Shown: positions 9,701 to 16,781, counted from the first letter of the stretch. The stretch: DNA of 17,623 bases from UBA60 sp964587885 (GCA_964587885.1 CAZPME010000035.1:1-17623), one strand, 5' to 3'. Notes: generated by a model from the sequence alone, not told the origin. A program made the numbers and translations.

Positions 9701-9926
9701 CAATGTCAAACTCGGTGTCTTCACCAGCGAGAATTGCACCTCGCTTTTCACCAGTCATTGCATCGGTCACAGTCGCTCGTGGCGAAAGTACAGTGGTTAT
9801 ATTTGCCTCAGCGGCACGGCCACTACTTTCGTCAATTTTTACTTCTTCTAGTTCGTAACCATCGAAAGTGGCCAGTACACTGGCCAGCATCAAAATGGTC
9901 ATCATCATAGTCACGGTCTTACGCAT
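6777..9926 (-). CDS. Secreted surface protein with Ig/FN3-like domains and C-terminal membrane anchor
   Basis: A 1049-residue protein. Residues 1-23 form a signal peptide (MRKTVTMMMTILMLASVLA). Residues about 50-175 and 190-340 look like CARDB-type Ig-like modules. An acidic, probably calcium-binding loop follows at 354-368 (DNGPDGTPGTEDD). A further beta module lies at about 405-550, a PKD-like module at 554-660, and two FN3-like modules at about 796-876 and 886-976. Residues 1010-1035 are a membrane helix after PGWAWP, with a short acidic tail ending KDWDY. Twelve N-x-S/T sequons support an extracellular, glycosylated body. The frame extends upstream to 10028, but the ATG at 9926 is chosen because it starts the signal peptide, has GGAGG upstream, and lies downstream of a TATA box whose predicted start site excludes the upstream ATG at 9971. 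The likely role is a cell-envelope or S-layer-associated protein; no enzyme motif was seen. Confidence 0.9.
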   Translation of the reverse strand: MRKTVTMMMTILMLASVLATFDGYELEEVKIDESSGRAAEANITTVLSPRATVTDAMTGEKRGAILAGEDTEFDIVVLNEGDAPITEMNIVVTVYLTGGIIATDSAGNDLEWIDPVICDDLTTCMAESLNASSYLAGGAYTMQYFDTSSMSRENIAWTPIVGDYELVFELDIPEPSQDAIESNNALFVPVSVVDWYDIEVDLTWLDDDGYAVDESASGSDLKEFMLTVSLNGSSNWDARNITIGLTSSGDGMDTSFGEDGGDLSAGHSVMVGTLNATAVVWQDMSDDADINASDFQEFGPRYELSWGDTFTYMGNVSPDSSVASGTYKVVASLTSFKVFSQKPACAQEENMTIDNGPDGTPGTEDDIIDTVTVIHLCDLEESFADDVNANSDDEINGAVQNFHDIAVVDIAVIQGYDEAGNNPAYMFKDLDTVSVGFSRILVEVTHRGSDFDEHYDWEVAVVVTDYNGDVAATYTGQDSCVNGMPGGLSYAHMPLGRPTVDVPADTVGFACPVHSFGNGEFTVTATVSMINPPATGDMASSNDDETAQFVAFNNVPTVSMTLTTGGDIISGDTVSFSLNAFDADCPDGSCLTFNWSRMKADGTVDPMPMCDTDPAQPGSGWACADMAGPDWTGSNAVWVVASDDIGGESLPSYAFPKVWSDLVIERSSATVDMTYRLQTDMLSELDYTVTDMTQLTSVTLPGQVDTFSSTIALDYQPTLSFNPENVLTQSFSIVFEGDSSAAYTLWYQTGSTWGMLTDVVEPHNSTHVMMNHSAFGGGTLRAGTLAVFEGAEGGEAPTATISNFNAVAAGSGDVELTWEVAGQLTPIDNFKIYVDGVEAASIDHDGDRVWRDKGLTHGTSHSYVVKICNAFGCNPTEGSGSAAADNEVSPASGAGAVSFTENTTHVLVAWTATDTSDVMHWMVCHDTATFDANSVGLGQITCDMTTGTDLTHAIAKKTAAGTHSMFVSVGGMDNLGNSEENGQMGNTQYTNEQDLTIDTDEVIEGGGDSELPGWAWPAIIGVVVVAFIAGAFILSRGGEGEDGNKDWDY

Positions 9927-9936
9927 AATATTCAGT

Positions 9937-9941
9937 CCTCC
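9937..9941 (-). promoter_or_regulatory. Shine-Dalgarno site of the 1049-residue surface gene
   Basis: GGAGG on the minus strand, 10 nt before the ATG at 9926. The spacing is a little long but the core is perfect. It supports this ATG over the in-frame ATG at 9971, which lies next to the TATA box. Confidence 0.7.
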
Positions 9942-9977
9942 GTAAACGGTCGGTAGGCCTCTTGAATCCATGTTGCA

Positions 9978-9985
9978 TATATATA
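9978..9985 (-). promoter_or_regulatory. TATA box of the 1049-residue surface gene
   Basis: TATATATA on the minus strand, within CTATATATATG, is a strong archaeal TATA box centred about 56 nt before the ATG at 9926. The predicted transcription start is near 9956, giving a leader of about 30 nt. It lies in the 162-bp spacer after the permease gene, so this gene need not depend on the transporter operon's promoter. Confidence 0.6.
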
Positions 9986-10088
9986 GTATAGGCGTGTTTT
10001 TGTAAGAAAACTTGCTCGAATATAACAATTATTGATTATTTTTCCTAATCCCTTATAGTATTCATGCTGGTGTTTCATTTGTTTTTTA

Positions 10089-13000
10089 TCATGAAATGTC
10101 TCGCAGTGCCTCGGCTGGGAGTATTTTTGCAGCTCTGGCGACAGGTACAATAGTCGCCAAAAGAACGAGGAAGTATGAACCCAGGACGATAAAAATGATA
10201 CTTTGCATAGGCATAGAGAAATCCTCTCCCCGCTCCTGCCAGAACTTGGTATAGAGGTACCAATGAAACCCAATTCCGACCATCACACCATTGATGATGC
10301 CCATCAAACTAACCCAAGTTAATTCAATTAAATATCCCGAAACAACCATCTTACGCTGGAAACCAAGAGCCCGTAAAATTCCGGTTTGGTGGCTTCTTTC
10401 ACTCACTGATCTAACTGTAACAACTCCTAGACCTGCGATACCAACTGCAAGACCCAGCCCTAAGTAGGCTTGGAAAATGTCAAGAATTGAAAATACGATG
10501 CGCTGAAATTCCTTTACCTGATGTTCAATAACTTCGACTTGCATACCTTGTTCAAGGAAAGCAACCTCAAGTTGGGAGGCCAGCGCAATTCGCTGCTCCA
10601 AACTTACCTCTTCGCCAACCGAGAAGTATACTCTGGTTGATTCCGCATGGAATTGCTCTTCTGCCGTTTTTGCATTGGTAAAGATACCTGCGGAACTCCA
10701 TAGTGAGCCTTGTTCCAAGAATCCGACTACGGTGACATTACGGGTATTAGATGGGTTTGATGTATCAATTAGAGAAATAGAATCTCCAATTGAAAGTTGA
10801 ATCGGATAGAGGGGCTCTCCTTCAGCATTGACAGCATCGATGCCAAACGAGGCATCGACTAGAACAATGTTGGGATTTTCCAGCACCGCCTGCCACATGT
10901 CAGCGGAACTATTTGCAATCCTTTCATCCCAGATATGTAGAGGTAGTCCACCGTGTTTCACAAATCCTTCATCTACACCACGCAGATAGTAAAATTGAGG
11001 TTCAGCATTCAATTCCATATCAGCGGTACGCAGTCGGATATAGCCGAAATTCATTTGCCCTATTGCATCAAATTGCGTTTGGTCAACTTCACCCCATGAC
11101 CAGTCGCTGGAATTTTCAGGTAATTCAAGCGGCCGTGTGTATCTTCCTGTACCGACAATTTCGAAATCTCCCTGTGCTTCATCTACATAGCCGGAAGAGA
11201 ATGTTCCGAATTGTGATGAATATCCAGCTAGCACAACAACCGAAAAAACCGTGATACTGAACATCCCCATGGTAAGTGCTGTACGGAATGGAGTAGCCAA
11301 AGGATAGGCTAGCGAGGTTGGAATAACTGGGCCAAAACGCTTGGTCAAAAGTGCTGAACGTCCAAGCATTCGCACTAGCATTGGTGCTATGCTAGTTAGA
11401 AGCATGACGCCAGAAGCAACACCGAATAAACCGGTAAGAATGAATGAGTACTCAGAAGGTTCGAGCCCACCCCGTATGGGGTCAAGCCAGTCGGGCAAGA
11501 TTGACCACAATAGAATCGCTGATCCGGTAATCGCCAAAGCATTACGCACACTGTGGCGTCGCCAGCGCAAAGAACGTGGTGAATCGGGCATGATGCTAGG
11601 CACAACATAACCCAAGGCTGGGCCAATAGCGAGAATAGCAAAATAGCCCCACAGTAACCATGTAGCATGCGCCCAAAGGCCATCCTTGTCGATAGTTAAG
11701 AATGTAAGAAGTGAAAGGCCTGCGGCTCCGAATAGGCCTATGATACCCAATAATGCCCACCATGCTGGTCCTCGTTGTGAAGAACGTGGTAGATTTCGCA
11801 TGGCGGCTACGACATTCATACGACTATTACGTAAAGCGGTCAGCCACAGGGTAGACCAAGTGACCAAAAACCCAAATGAAAAACCTGCTAAAACACTGGA
11901 CCAAGTCCAGTCATAAGTGAACGTGCTATCAACGCTTGCGAATGTAAATGAAAAGGCTAAAGCGACGAACCAAGCGATAACTAAACCGAAAAACGCTCCA
12001 ATCATTGAAGCAAATGAGGCTACGATAGAACCTTCCATTACGAATAGTGAACGGAGATCTGGTCGTTGTAGTCCAAGAGCACGCGCCATCCCCATCTCAG
12101 ATTTTCGCTCTTCGGCCAACATTACGAAGATATTGACAACTAGAAGCATTCCCGCAATTATGGTGAATGAACCGAATACAATGAATGTACCAGCCAACCC
12201 TGAACTTGCTTCTTCAGCGGTTTCCAGCCCGTCATATTTGACTCGATTGATGTTCAGGCTTACAGTTGAAGTATTACTTAATTCATCAAACCATAATTCT
12301 AATTCGGACTCAATCGAAGCCATTATCTCAGGATTTGAAAGTTCTCCGCCGGTCAACATAATGAGGCTACGCTCATCATCTTCCATGACCGCCATTTCAG
12401 TTGCAGTGCTGATATTTACTAAGCCTAAAGCAACCTGTTGGACTTCCTCCAATCCAGTAATCTCAGGTAGGCTGGAGTTATTTCCTGAATAGAATAATCG
12501 GTCTCCATCAAAGTCACCATTGGCGGCTTTTAGTAGGCTAACCATAGTCAAATTCGTCGACCCATTCAGTTGCAATCCGTCTACTGCCCATCCCGATAAC
12601 AGAACATGATTCATTGGAATATCAGGTAAAAACTCGAGGTCTTCGGCCTCAATTGCAAGTAGCAACAAGGGTAGGCTCCCGGTATTTTCAACTTCCATTA
12701 ACAGGGGTAATCGGCCGCCAAGTTGTCCATTTTTGCTGAGTAATACACCACTAGGGGCTGTGCAGGTGAAATTATTGTCAACAAGAGTTATTCCTTTGCC
12801 ATCGCAAGATTGGGGGACTTCAATTCCCGTAGCAGAAAATTCTACTCCATCCCAGCGCCATAATTGGGATTCAGAACTCAAGTTTTCCTCTGCAGGTGAA
12901 AAGAGAACTCCCTCTCCACCTACTGCTAGTACATCTCCGGCGGGTAAGCCGAAGTCATAGGCGGCAATTCCATCACCTAATCGGGTAAAATTACCCCCAT

Positions 13001-14852
13001 GGTTCAACCATAATTCATCATTGAGCAAAGTCATGTCGACATCTTCTGCTGGAAATTGCTGAATCGCACTACCATTATCGGGGACATACCAAATCCGATG
13101 CGAAAGAAGACCCTCAAGATGGATTGCCAAACCATTTCCATCGTGGGTCAGTGCCCCATCAACAATCTCAGTAAGTGGATCTGTAAGTTCTAGGTCAACC
13201 ACGGACCAAGGTGATTCATCGGTGCTATTTCCCAGCCAAATTTGCCAAGAATCATCATCATTACGCTCTAGCGCCCATGCGGTATTTCCTGAAATCGCTA
13301 CATCTAGGATAATGTCATCATTGGCCAAACTAATATTGTGGTCAAATGAGTCGATTGATTTTGATGGGTGTGCGCGGTAAACTCCTCGGTCATGTGCTAC
13401 CAACATTCCGCCATCTTCGGTCGAAACCATACGATGCGCGAGTCCATCGGCGGGTGCAGTCCAAGAGGACATTGTACCGACTGAATCTGACTCAAATGTG
13501 ACTCCAGTGGTGCTGCGGTACCAGGTTCCATCTTCGTCATAGTAAATCTCTCGAATGGCATTTGACTGAAGACCAGAAACATTCTGAGGTCCGAGTTTTA
13601 CCAAAAGCAAAGGGGATTGAACAAGTTCAAAGCGGCTGGTATTTTCTAATGAGGCACTCAAGTTACGCAAGTGTGAGACTTCGTCAGCAGAAAGACGGGA
13701 CTGGCCTTTACTTCGGGCGATGCTGAGGGAATTTGAATCTGTATCGCGTTCGACAATATAACCAGCATCATCAGCCACAAGGGCGGCATCTAGAATCGGC
13801 TCTATATTGGGGAAGAGTTGTGCTTCGGCCTCAAGACTATCCTCTACTCCACCTCGTGCAGAGATGAGAATTGAGTTGATTTGGTCGGCCTTATCTTGGT
13901 ACTCTTGGGCTGTTTGAAGGCTAGTGAATATTAGGCCACCATTTTGCCCACCGCTAGCGGCAGCACCGGCCATGGCAACGATTCTCCAGACCGGAAGACG
14001 CTCGGTACGAGTTACGGTAGTGCCATCTGGATTGCTCACCTGCCAAGATATGCGAAGTTCTTCACCAGCCGAGATCTGTAAATCATCGGCTAGGGCTTGA
14101 TTGATGACGATGACTTTCTGCCCAGTTTGACTTTCTTGGTCTACGATTTCAGCAAAAGTTGTGCCGCCAGCACCACCGAGAGGAGTCCACTCTCCGCTCG
14201 CCTCCAGCGCCGCGTCATAGGCTTGCCATCCCACTCTGGGCTCGCCTAATCCTGCCGCTTCATTGAGAAGACTCACACTCGACAAGCGACCAACATTGAA
14301 ACCGTCGATATGGGGTTTTGTAGTTGAATTACGCATCAATTCTGCGCCCATTTCCTTCATTCTTGTTTCATTTAGTTCAGTGACTTGACCTGTCGATAAG
14401 TCAAATCCAGAGATGATGATATCTTTGCTATCAGCGCTTAGAAAGACACTTTCTTTGATGGTTGCATCCAAAGAATCGCCAACTACTAAACTCGAGGAAA
14501 TTACCGCCGCACCAACGATAAGCCCAACCGCCATTATCGCGGTATTACGCTTACGTCGACGAATATTATTCATCGCTAACCGCCACAATACGAGGTGGCG
14601 AGGTGAGCGCCACACTAGCAGAGCATCTCGGGTAAGGAAAGCAGCAACGAAGGATGTTGCCCACGCAGTTACTGTCGAATCAGTTAGGATGGCGACAGCA
14701 TAGAGGATGCCAACTCCTGAAAGAGCTGTTCCAAGCGAGACGATGAGGATATTGAGCCAACCATTGGCCCGAATGTCGCGGTTGCTAAGTAAAGATATCA
14801 CCGGCCACGCGAGGTGAATTAACGTCGCGATTAGAAGGTGAGATGTTTCCAA
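10089..14852 (-). CDS. ABC transporter permease, double MacB/FtsX type with large extracytoplasmic insert
   Basis: A 1587-residue membrane protein, probably the permease partner of the ATPase encoded 12 nt upstream. Residues 1-75 hold two or three extra membrane helices. A MacB-type unit follows: basic NNIRRRKRN at about 95-103, a helix at 104-124, a long extracytoplasmic part to about 880, and an FtsX core of three helices at about 884-1005 with the cytoplasmic motif RKSEMGMARALGLQR. Further helices lie at about 1031-1160. A second unit has a helix at 1192-1212, an outside domain to about 1450, and an FtsX core at 1454-1580 with GILRALGFQR and a C-terminal PAEALRDIS. The two halves would form a complete permease in one chain. 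Residues about 437-715 look propeller-like and are not part of the usual MacB periplasmic domain. Many N-x-S/T sequons fall in the outside parts. Translation starts at TTG (14852), placed by GGTGAT just upstream and by the in-frame stop of the preceding gene. Confidence 0.9.
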   Translation of the reverse strand: METSHLLIATLIHLAWPVISLLSNRDIRANGWLNILIVSLGTALSGVGILYAVAILTDSTVTAWATSFVAAFLTRDALLVWRSPRHLVLWRLAMNNIRRRKRNTAIMAVGLIVGAAVISSSLVVGDSLDATIKESVFLSADSKDIIISGFDLSTGQVTELNETRMKEMGAELMRNSTTKPHIDGFNVGRLSSVSLLNEAAGLGEPRVGWQAYDAALEASGEWTPLGGAGGTTFAEIVDQESQTGQKVIVINQALADDLQISAGEELRISWQVSNPDGTTVTRTERLPVWRIVAMAGAAASGGQNGGLIFTSLQTAQEYQDKADQINSILISARGGVEDSLEAEAQLFPNIEPILDAALVADDAGYIVERDTDSNSLSIARSKGQSRLSADEVSHLRNLSASLENTSRFELVQSPLLLVKLGPQNVSGLQSNAIREIYYDEDGTWYRSTTGVTFESDSVGTMSSWTAPADGLAHRMVSTEDGGMLVAHDRGVYRAHPSKSIDSFDHNISLANDDIILDVAISGNTAWALERNDDDSWQIWLGNSTDESPWSVVDLELTDPLTEIVDGALTHDGNGLAIHLEGLLSHRIWYVPDNGSAIQQFPAEDVDMTLLNDELWLNHGGNFTRLGDGIAAYDFGLPAGDVLAVGGEGVLFSPAEENLSSESQLWRWDGVEFSATGIEVPQSCDGKGITLVDNNFTCTAPSGVLLSKNGQLGGRLPLLMEVENTGSLPLLLLAIEAEDLEFLPDIPMNHVLLSGWAVDGLQLNGSTNLTMVSLLKAANGDFDGDRLFYSGNNSSLPEITGLEEVQQVALGLVNISTATEMAVMEDDERSLIMLTGGELSNPEIMASIESELELWFDELSNTSTVSLNINRVKYDGLETAEEASSGLAGTFIVFGSFTIIAGMLLVVNIFVMLAEERKSEMGMARALGLQRPDLRSLFVMEGSIVASFASMIGAFFGLVIAWFVALAFSFTFASVDSTFTYDWTWSSVLAGFSFGFLVTWSTLWLTALRNSRMNVVAAMRNLPRSSQRGPAWWALLGIIGLFGAAGLSLLTFLTIDKDGLWAHATWLLWGYFAILAIGPALGYVVPSIMPDSPRSLRWRRHSVRNALAITGSAILLWSILPDWLDPIRGGLEPSEYSFILTGLFGVASGVMLLTSIAPMLVRMLGRSALLTKRFGPVIPTSLAYPLATPFRTALTMGMFSITVFSVVVLAGYSSQFGTFSSGYVDEAQGDFEIVGTGRYTRPLELPENSSDWSWGEVDQTQFDAIGQMNFGYIRLRTADMELNAEPQFYYLRGVDEGFVKHGGLPLHIWDERIANSSADMWQAVLENPNIVLVDASFGIDAVNAEGEPLYPIQLSIGDSISLIDTSNPSNTRNVTVVGFLEQGSLWSSAGIFTNAKTAEEQFHAESTRVYFSVGEEVSLEQRIALASQLEVAFLEQGMQVEVIEHQVKEFQRIVFSILDIFQAYLGLGLAVGIAGLGVVTVRSVSERSHQTGILRALGFQRKMVVSGYLIELTWVSLMGIINGVMVGIGFHWYLYTKFWQERGEDFSMPMQSIIFIVLGSYFLVLLATIVPVARAAKILPAEALRDIS
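12708..13544 (-). other. Propeller-like domain inside the permease (residues about 437-715)
   Basis: This segment carries repeated short strands ending in Trp followed by Asp/Gly/Asn turns: W444, W536/W539, W588, W615 and W665/W667, plus DGGMLVAHDRGVY at about 480-492. The pattern resembles blades of a beta-propeller of the two-component-regulator or YCF48 kind. Five or six blades are possible. Blade boundaries are judged by eye and the fold is an inference. Confidence 0.5.
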
Positions 14853-14855
14853 AAT

Positions 14856-14861
14856 ATCACC
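14856..14861 (-). promoter_or_regulatory. Shine-Dalgarno site deciding a TTG start of the permease
   Basis: The minus strand reads GGTGAT, three bases before the TTG at 14852. It matches the end of the GGAGGTGAT anti-SD complement. The ATPase stop TAG (14867-14865) lies in the same frame, and no ATG, GTG or other TTG occurs in frame between the two, so TTG is the only start that keeps the N-terminal helices. Confidence 0.65.
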
Positions 14862-14864
14862 CGT

Positions 14865-15602
14865 CTATTCTTCCTCGGTAGTTGGTTGGGGTTCGGATGA
14901 GTCGGGCGACTCAGTTTGTTGACGTTCATCTTTGATTATCATGCCATCCTGAATGTGGAGTATTCGGTCAAATTTGGCCGCTACATCAGTATCATGAGTA
15001 ACTATGAGAAGAGTAGTATTGTTCTGGCGGTTTATACTGAATAGTAAATCAATTACTTCTTCACTGGTAGTAGTATCAAGATTTCCAGTCGGTTCATCAC
15101 CTAATATCGCCGAAGGATGATGAACGAAGGCACGGGCAATGCTGACTCGTTGTTGTTGGCCTCCAGAAAGTTCCATCGGTTTGTGGTCAGACCAATCACG
15201 TAAACCGACCAATTCGAGAGCCGAGAGTGATTGGGAGCGTGCATCTTGCGAGCGAACCCCCTGTAAGAGAAGAGGTAATTCGACATTTTCAACCGCTGAA
15301 AGCACGGGTATCAAGTTGAAATTTTGAAAGATGAAACCAATATTTTCGCTGCGCAGTTTTGTTCGAGCATGGTCATTACTTTCGAAAATTGATTGACCTT
15401 CAATGAATATTTCACCTGCTGAAAGGTCTTCCAATCCTGAAATGCAGTTGAGAAGTGTGGTTTTTCCACAGCCACTTGGACCAACCACTGCCACGCGTTC
15501 ACCCCGACCAATTGAAACATTTATTCCGCGCAAAGCCTCAACGCGGATTGCACCAGTATCATACACCTTCCAAACTTGCTTGGCCTCTAGGGTTGGGCTC
15601 AT
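14865..15602 (-). CDS. ABC transporter ATP-binding protein, MacB/LolD/FtsE family
   Basis: A 245-residue cytoplasmic ATPase that would power the permease encoded just downstream. All the motifs of an active nucleotide-binding domain are present: Walker A GPSGCGKT (41-48), Q-loop Q93, signature LSGGQQQR (145-152), Walker B AILGDEP (165-171, D169 and E170), D-loop NLD (174-176) and switch H203. The order and the EPTGNLD stretch are typical of the LolD/MacB/FtsE branch; Gly replaces the common Ala before DEP. The tail after about residue 220 is acidic and Ser/Pro/Gln-rich (to TTEEE), longer than in simple LolD. The start at the ATG of MSPTLEAKQ fits the family N-terminus. There is no Shine-Dalgarno site, but a TATA-like box sits 26 nt upstream, as in leaderless archaeal genes. 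The frame can be read further upstream only by crossing the N gap, which is not credible. Confidence 0.92.
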   Translation of the reverse strand: MSPTLEAKQVWKVYDTGAIRVEALRGINVSIGRGERVAVVGPSGCGKTTLLNCISGLEDLSAGEIFIEGQSIFESNDHARTKLRSENIGFIFQNFNLIPVLSAVENVELPLLLQGVRSQDARSQSLSALELVGLRDWSDHKPMELSGGQQQRVSIARAFVHHPSAILGDEPTGNLDTTTSEEVIDLLFSINRQNNTTLLIVTHDTDVAAKFDRILHIQDGMIIKDERQQTESPDSSEPQPTTEEE

Positions 15603-15623
15603 GTGAACGGCAAGGCGCACAGC

Positions 15624-15631
15624 ATGATAAA
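15624..15631 (-). promoter_or_regulatory. TATA-like box for a leaderless ATPase transcript
   Basis: The minus strand reads TTTATCAT, centred about 26 nt before the ATG at 15602. That spacing puts transcription start at or next to the start codon, matching the absence of a Shine-Dalgarno site. The box lies only 4 bp from the assembly gap, so the BRE cannot be fully seen. Confidence 0.35.
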
Positions 15632-15634
15632 TCC

Positions 15635-15644
15635 NNNNNNNNNN
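15635..15644. other. Assembly gap (10 N)
   Basis: Ten N bases, a common scaffold placeholder of unknown true size. It separates the minus-strand transporter and surface genes from the small housekeeping genes. Gene order across it should not be taken as proven. Confidence 0.98.
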
Positions 15645-15671
15645 CCCTCGGCTTAGATGAGTTGAGCGCCT

Positions 15672-15908
15672 ATGGTAATGGTCGAGGTTATTTGTTTTGG
15701 ACCGCTGGCTGAAAAGGTTGGTTGGCGAAGCAAAACTATCAACATCAGCCCCCCAATTAGCCCAAGTGAAATCGCCGAACAATTGGGGCTTCAATTATGG
15801 GTGTCGCATGGATTGACCTACCATATTGATGGTAAGATGGTAACTGCCGATGAACAAATTGTCGCAGATTGTGAACTTGCCCTATTACCGCCGGTTTCGG
15901 GCGGATGA
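15672..15908 (+). CDS. moaD: MoaD/ThiS-family ubiquitin-like sulfur carrier protein
   Basis: A 78-residue beta-grasp protein ending in the diagnostic Gly-Gly (VSGG), the tail that is adenylated and thiocarboxylated in this family. The N-terminal strand reads VEVICFGPLAEKVGW, matching the MoaD pattern xxVxxFGPLAExxG. LALLPPVSGG matches the family's C-terminal strand (ALLPPVSGG in many MoaD proteins). In known members it carries sulfur for molybdopterin synthesis; in archaea related proteins (SAMPs) also tag proteins or serve tRNA thiolation, and sequence alone does not separate these roles. No MoaE or E1-like MoeB/UbaA gene is visible here. The ATG at 15678 is an alternative start that fits homologues slightly better. 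The stop overlaps an ATG at 15905 by four bases, in frame with the TatA gene. Confidence 0.85.
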   Translation: MVMVEVICFGPLAEKVGWRSKTINISPPISPSEIAEQLGLQLWVSHGLTYHIDGKMVTADEQIVADCELALLPPVSGG

Positions 15909-15958
15909 GAGCGAAATCCTTGAACGTGGGTAGCCCGCACGGCCAACTGGTAGAGAGT

Positions 15959-16261
15959 ATGGCGTTCGGTGGTTTGGGTTCAGGCGAATTGATGATTCTG
16001 TTATTCATATTCTTCATGTTATTTGGTGCTGAACGCTTGCCTAAGGTGGCTCGCTCGCTTGGTCAATCAAAGGGGGAATTCCACCAAGGCTTAGCAGAAG
16101 TGACTGCTGCCCCCGAGGAGAAGACCGTCGCTGATTTGGAAGCCGAAGGTCGCACACCCGAGCAAGCTCTCAAAGTTGCAGCCGATGCCAAAGGTGTCGA
16201 TACCGTCGGCCGTGATACACAGGCCATTAAGGACGATATTGCCGCTGCTGAAGAAGAGTGA
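15959..16261 (+). CDS. tatA: Sec-independent (Tat) translocase subunit TatA
   Basis: A 100-residue protein of the twin-arginine translocase, which exports folded proteins across the membrane. It has the TatA layout: a very short N-terminus, one membrane helix at about 10-24 with an acidic E10 near its start, the hinge FGAERLP (22-28) and an amphipathic helix (27-44, KVARSLGQSKGEFHQG). A long, charged Ala/Glu-rich tail follows and ends in AAAEEE. The frame is open from an ATG at 15905 that overlaps the MoaD stop, but that start would add 18 polar residues before the helix. TatA proteins begin close to the membrane helix, so the ATG at 15959 is preferred. The ribosome site before it (GAGAG) is weak. 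It may be co-transcribed with the MoaD-like gene. No TatC gene is seen in the window. Confidence 0.88.
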   Translation: MAFGGLGSGELMILLFIFFMLFGAERLPKVARSLGQSKGEFHQGLAEVTAAPEEKTVADLEAEGRTPEQALKVAADAKGVDTVGRDTQAIKDDIAAAEEE

Positions 16262-16298
16262 GCGCACTAATCCCTTACCTGAAACTCAATTCCTTGAT

Positions 16299-16781
16299 TC
16301 ATCGACGCTTGCGCTTTAGTACCTGTGGACTGCCACAGATATCACAGTCAACGATCGCTGCATCACCTGCAGAAGTTGCTTCGGACTTACCACAACCTGT
16401 ACAGCGTAATTGCCAATCCCAACCCTTACTGATACCGGATTGAGTAACACTACTCCATTCAATCCCCGCCGAAGTGGCGACATTTTGCATTCGGTAATCA
16501 TCAGTATGTAAGACACCTTGCTTTTCCATAGCCAGGGCAAGCAATTCGATATCGACCGTAGACAGGCGTGGCAGGTCTCCAGTCATCGCCGCCGCCGCTT
16601 TCACCTCAGCCAAAGATTTAGCCGAGGGGGTTGCCCATTGGGGACCCTGAGCAGAATAGAGCATTGCGCGTTCTGGTGAATGTTTCTCAACTTCACTCAT
16701 CTGTGAAAGTACTGCAAAACAACTACTGATACGCTCCGGCGGCCAAGCTAGAAGGGCTGAAGTGTCGGCAACATCGACCAT
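16299..16781 (-). CDS. nob1: NOB1-like endonuclease, PIN domain plus zinc ribbon
   Basis: A 160-residue protein from the preferred start. NOB1 trims the 3' end of small-subunit rRNA during ribosome maturation in archaea and eukaryotes. The PIN domain (1-110) starts with VADTSALL (D6), followed by E30 and E32 as candidates for the second acid, then LSTVDIELLALA (D77), and TDDYRMQNVA (D94, D95), the typical final PIN motif. A zinc ribbon follows with CTGC (C127, C130) and CDIC (C146, C149), and the tail is very basic (LKRKRR). The PIN-then-ribbon order and the length fit archaeal NOB1. The frame is open to an ATG at 16832, which would add 17 residues not expected before the first PIN strand; an ATG at 16814 is a third choice. 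The gene is convergent with tatA (37-bp gap) and divergent from the VTT gene. Confidence 0.85.
   Translation of the reverse strand: MVDVADTSALLAWPPERISSCFAVLSQMSEVEKHSPERAMLYSAQGPQWATPSAKSLAEVKAAAAMTGDLPRLSTVDIELLALAMEKQGVLHTDDYRMQNVATSAGIEWSSVTQSGISKGWDWQLRCTGCGKSEATSAGDAAIVDCDICGSPQVLKRKRR

Noticed and set aside
9927..10028. In-frame N-terminal extension of the 1049-residue surface protein by 34 residues
   Set aside because: It would bury the signal peptide, and its Met codons lie upstream of the transcription start predicted from the TATA box at 9978-9985.
11917..12492. 191-codon open frame on the plus strand inside the permease gene
   Set aside because: It lies fully antisense to strongly supported FtsX-core sequence, has a low-complexity Asn/Ala/Ser/Ile composition and no family features.
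15603..15794. N-terminal extension of the ABC ATPase across the N run
   Set aside because: The frame only continues because unknown bases are read through. The extension has no family match, and it overlaps the well-supported MoaD-like gene on the other strand.
15905..15958. Earlier TatA start overlapping the MoaD stop
   Set aside because: It adds 18 polar residues before the membrane helix, which TatA proteins lack. It is kept as an alternative only.
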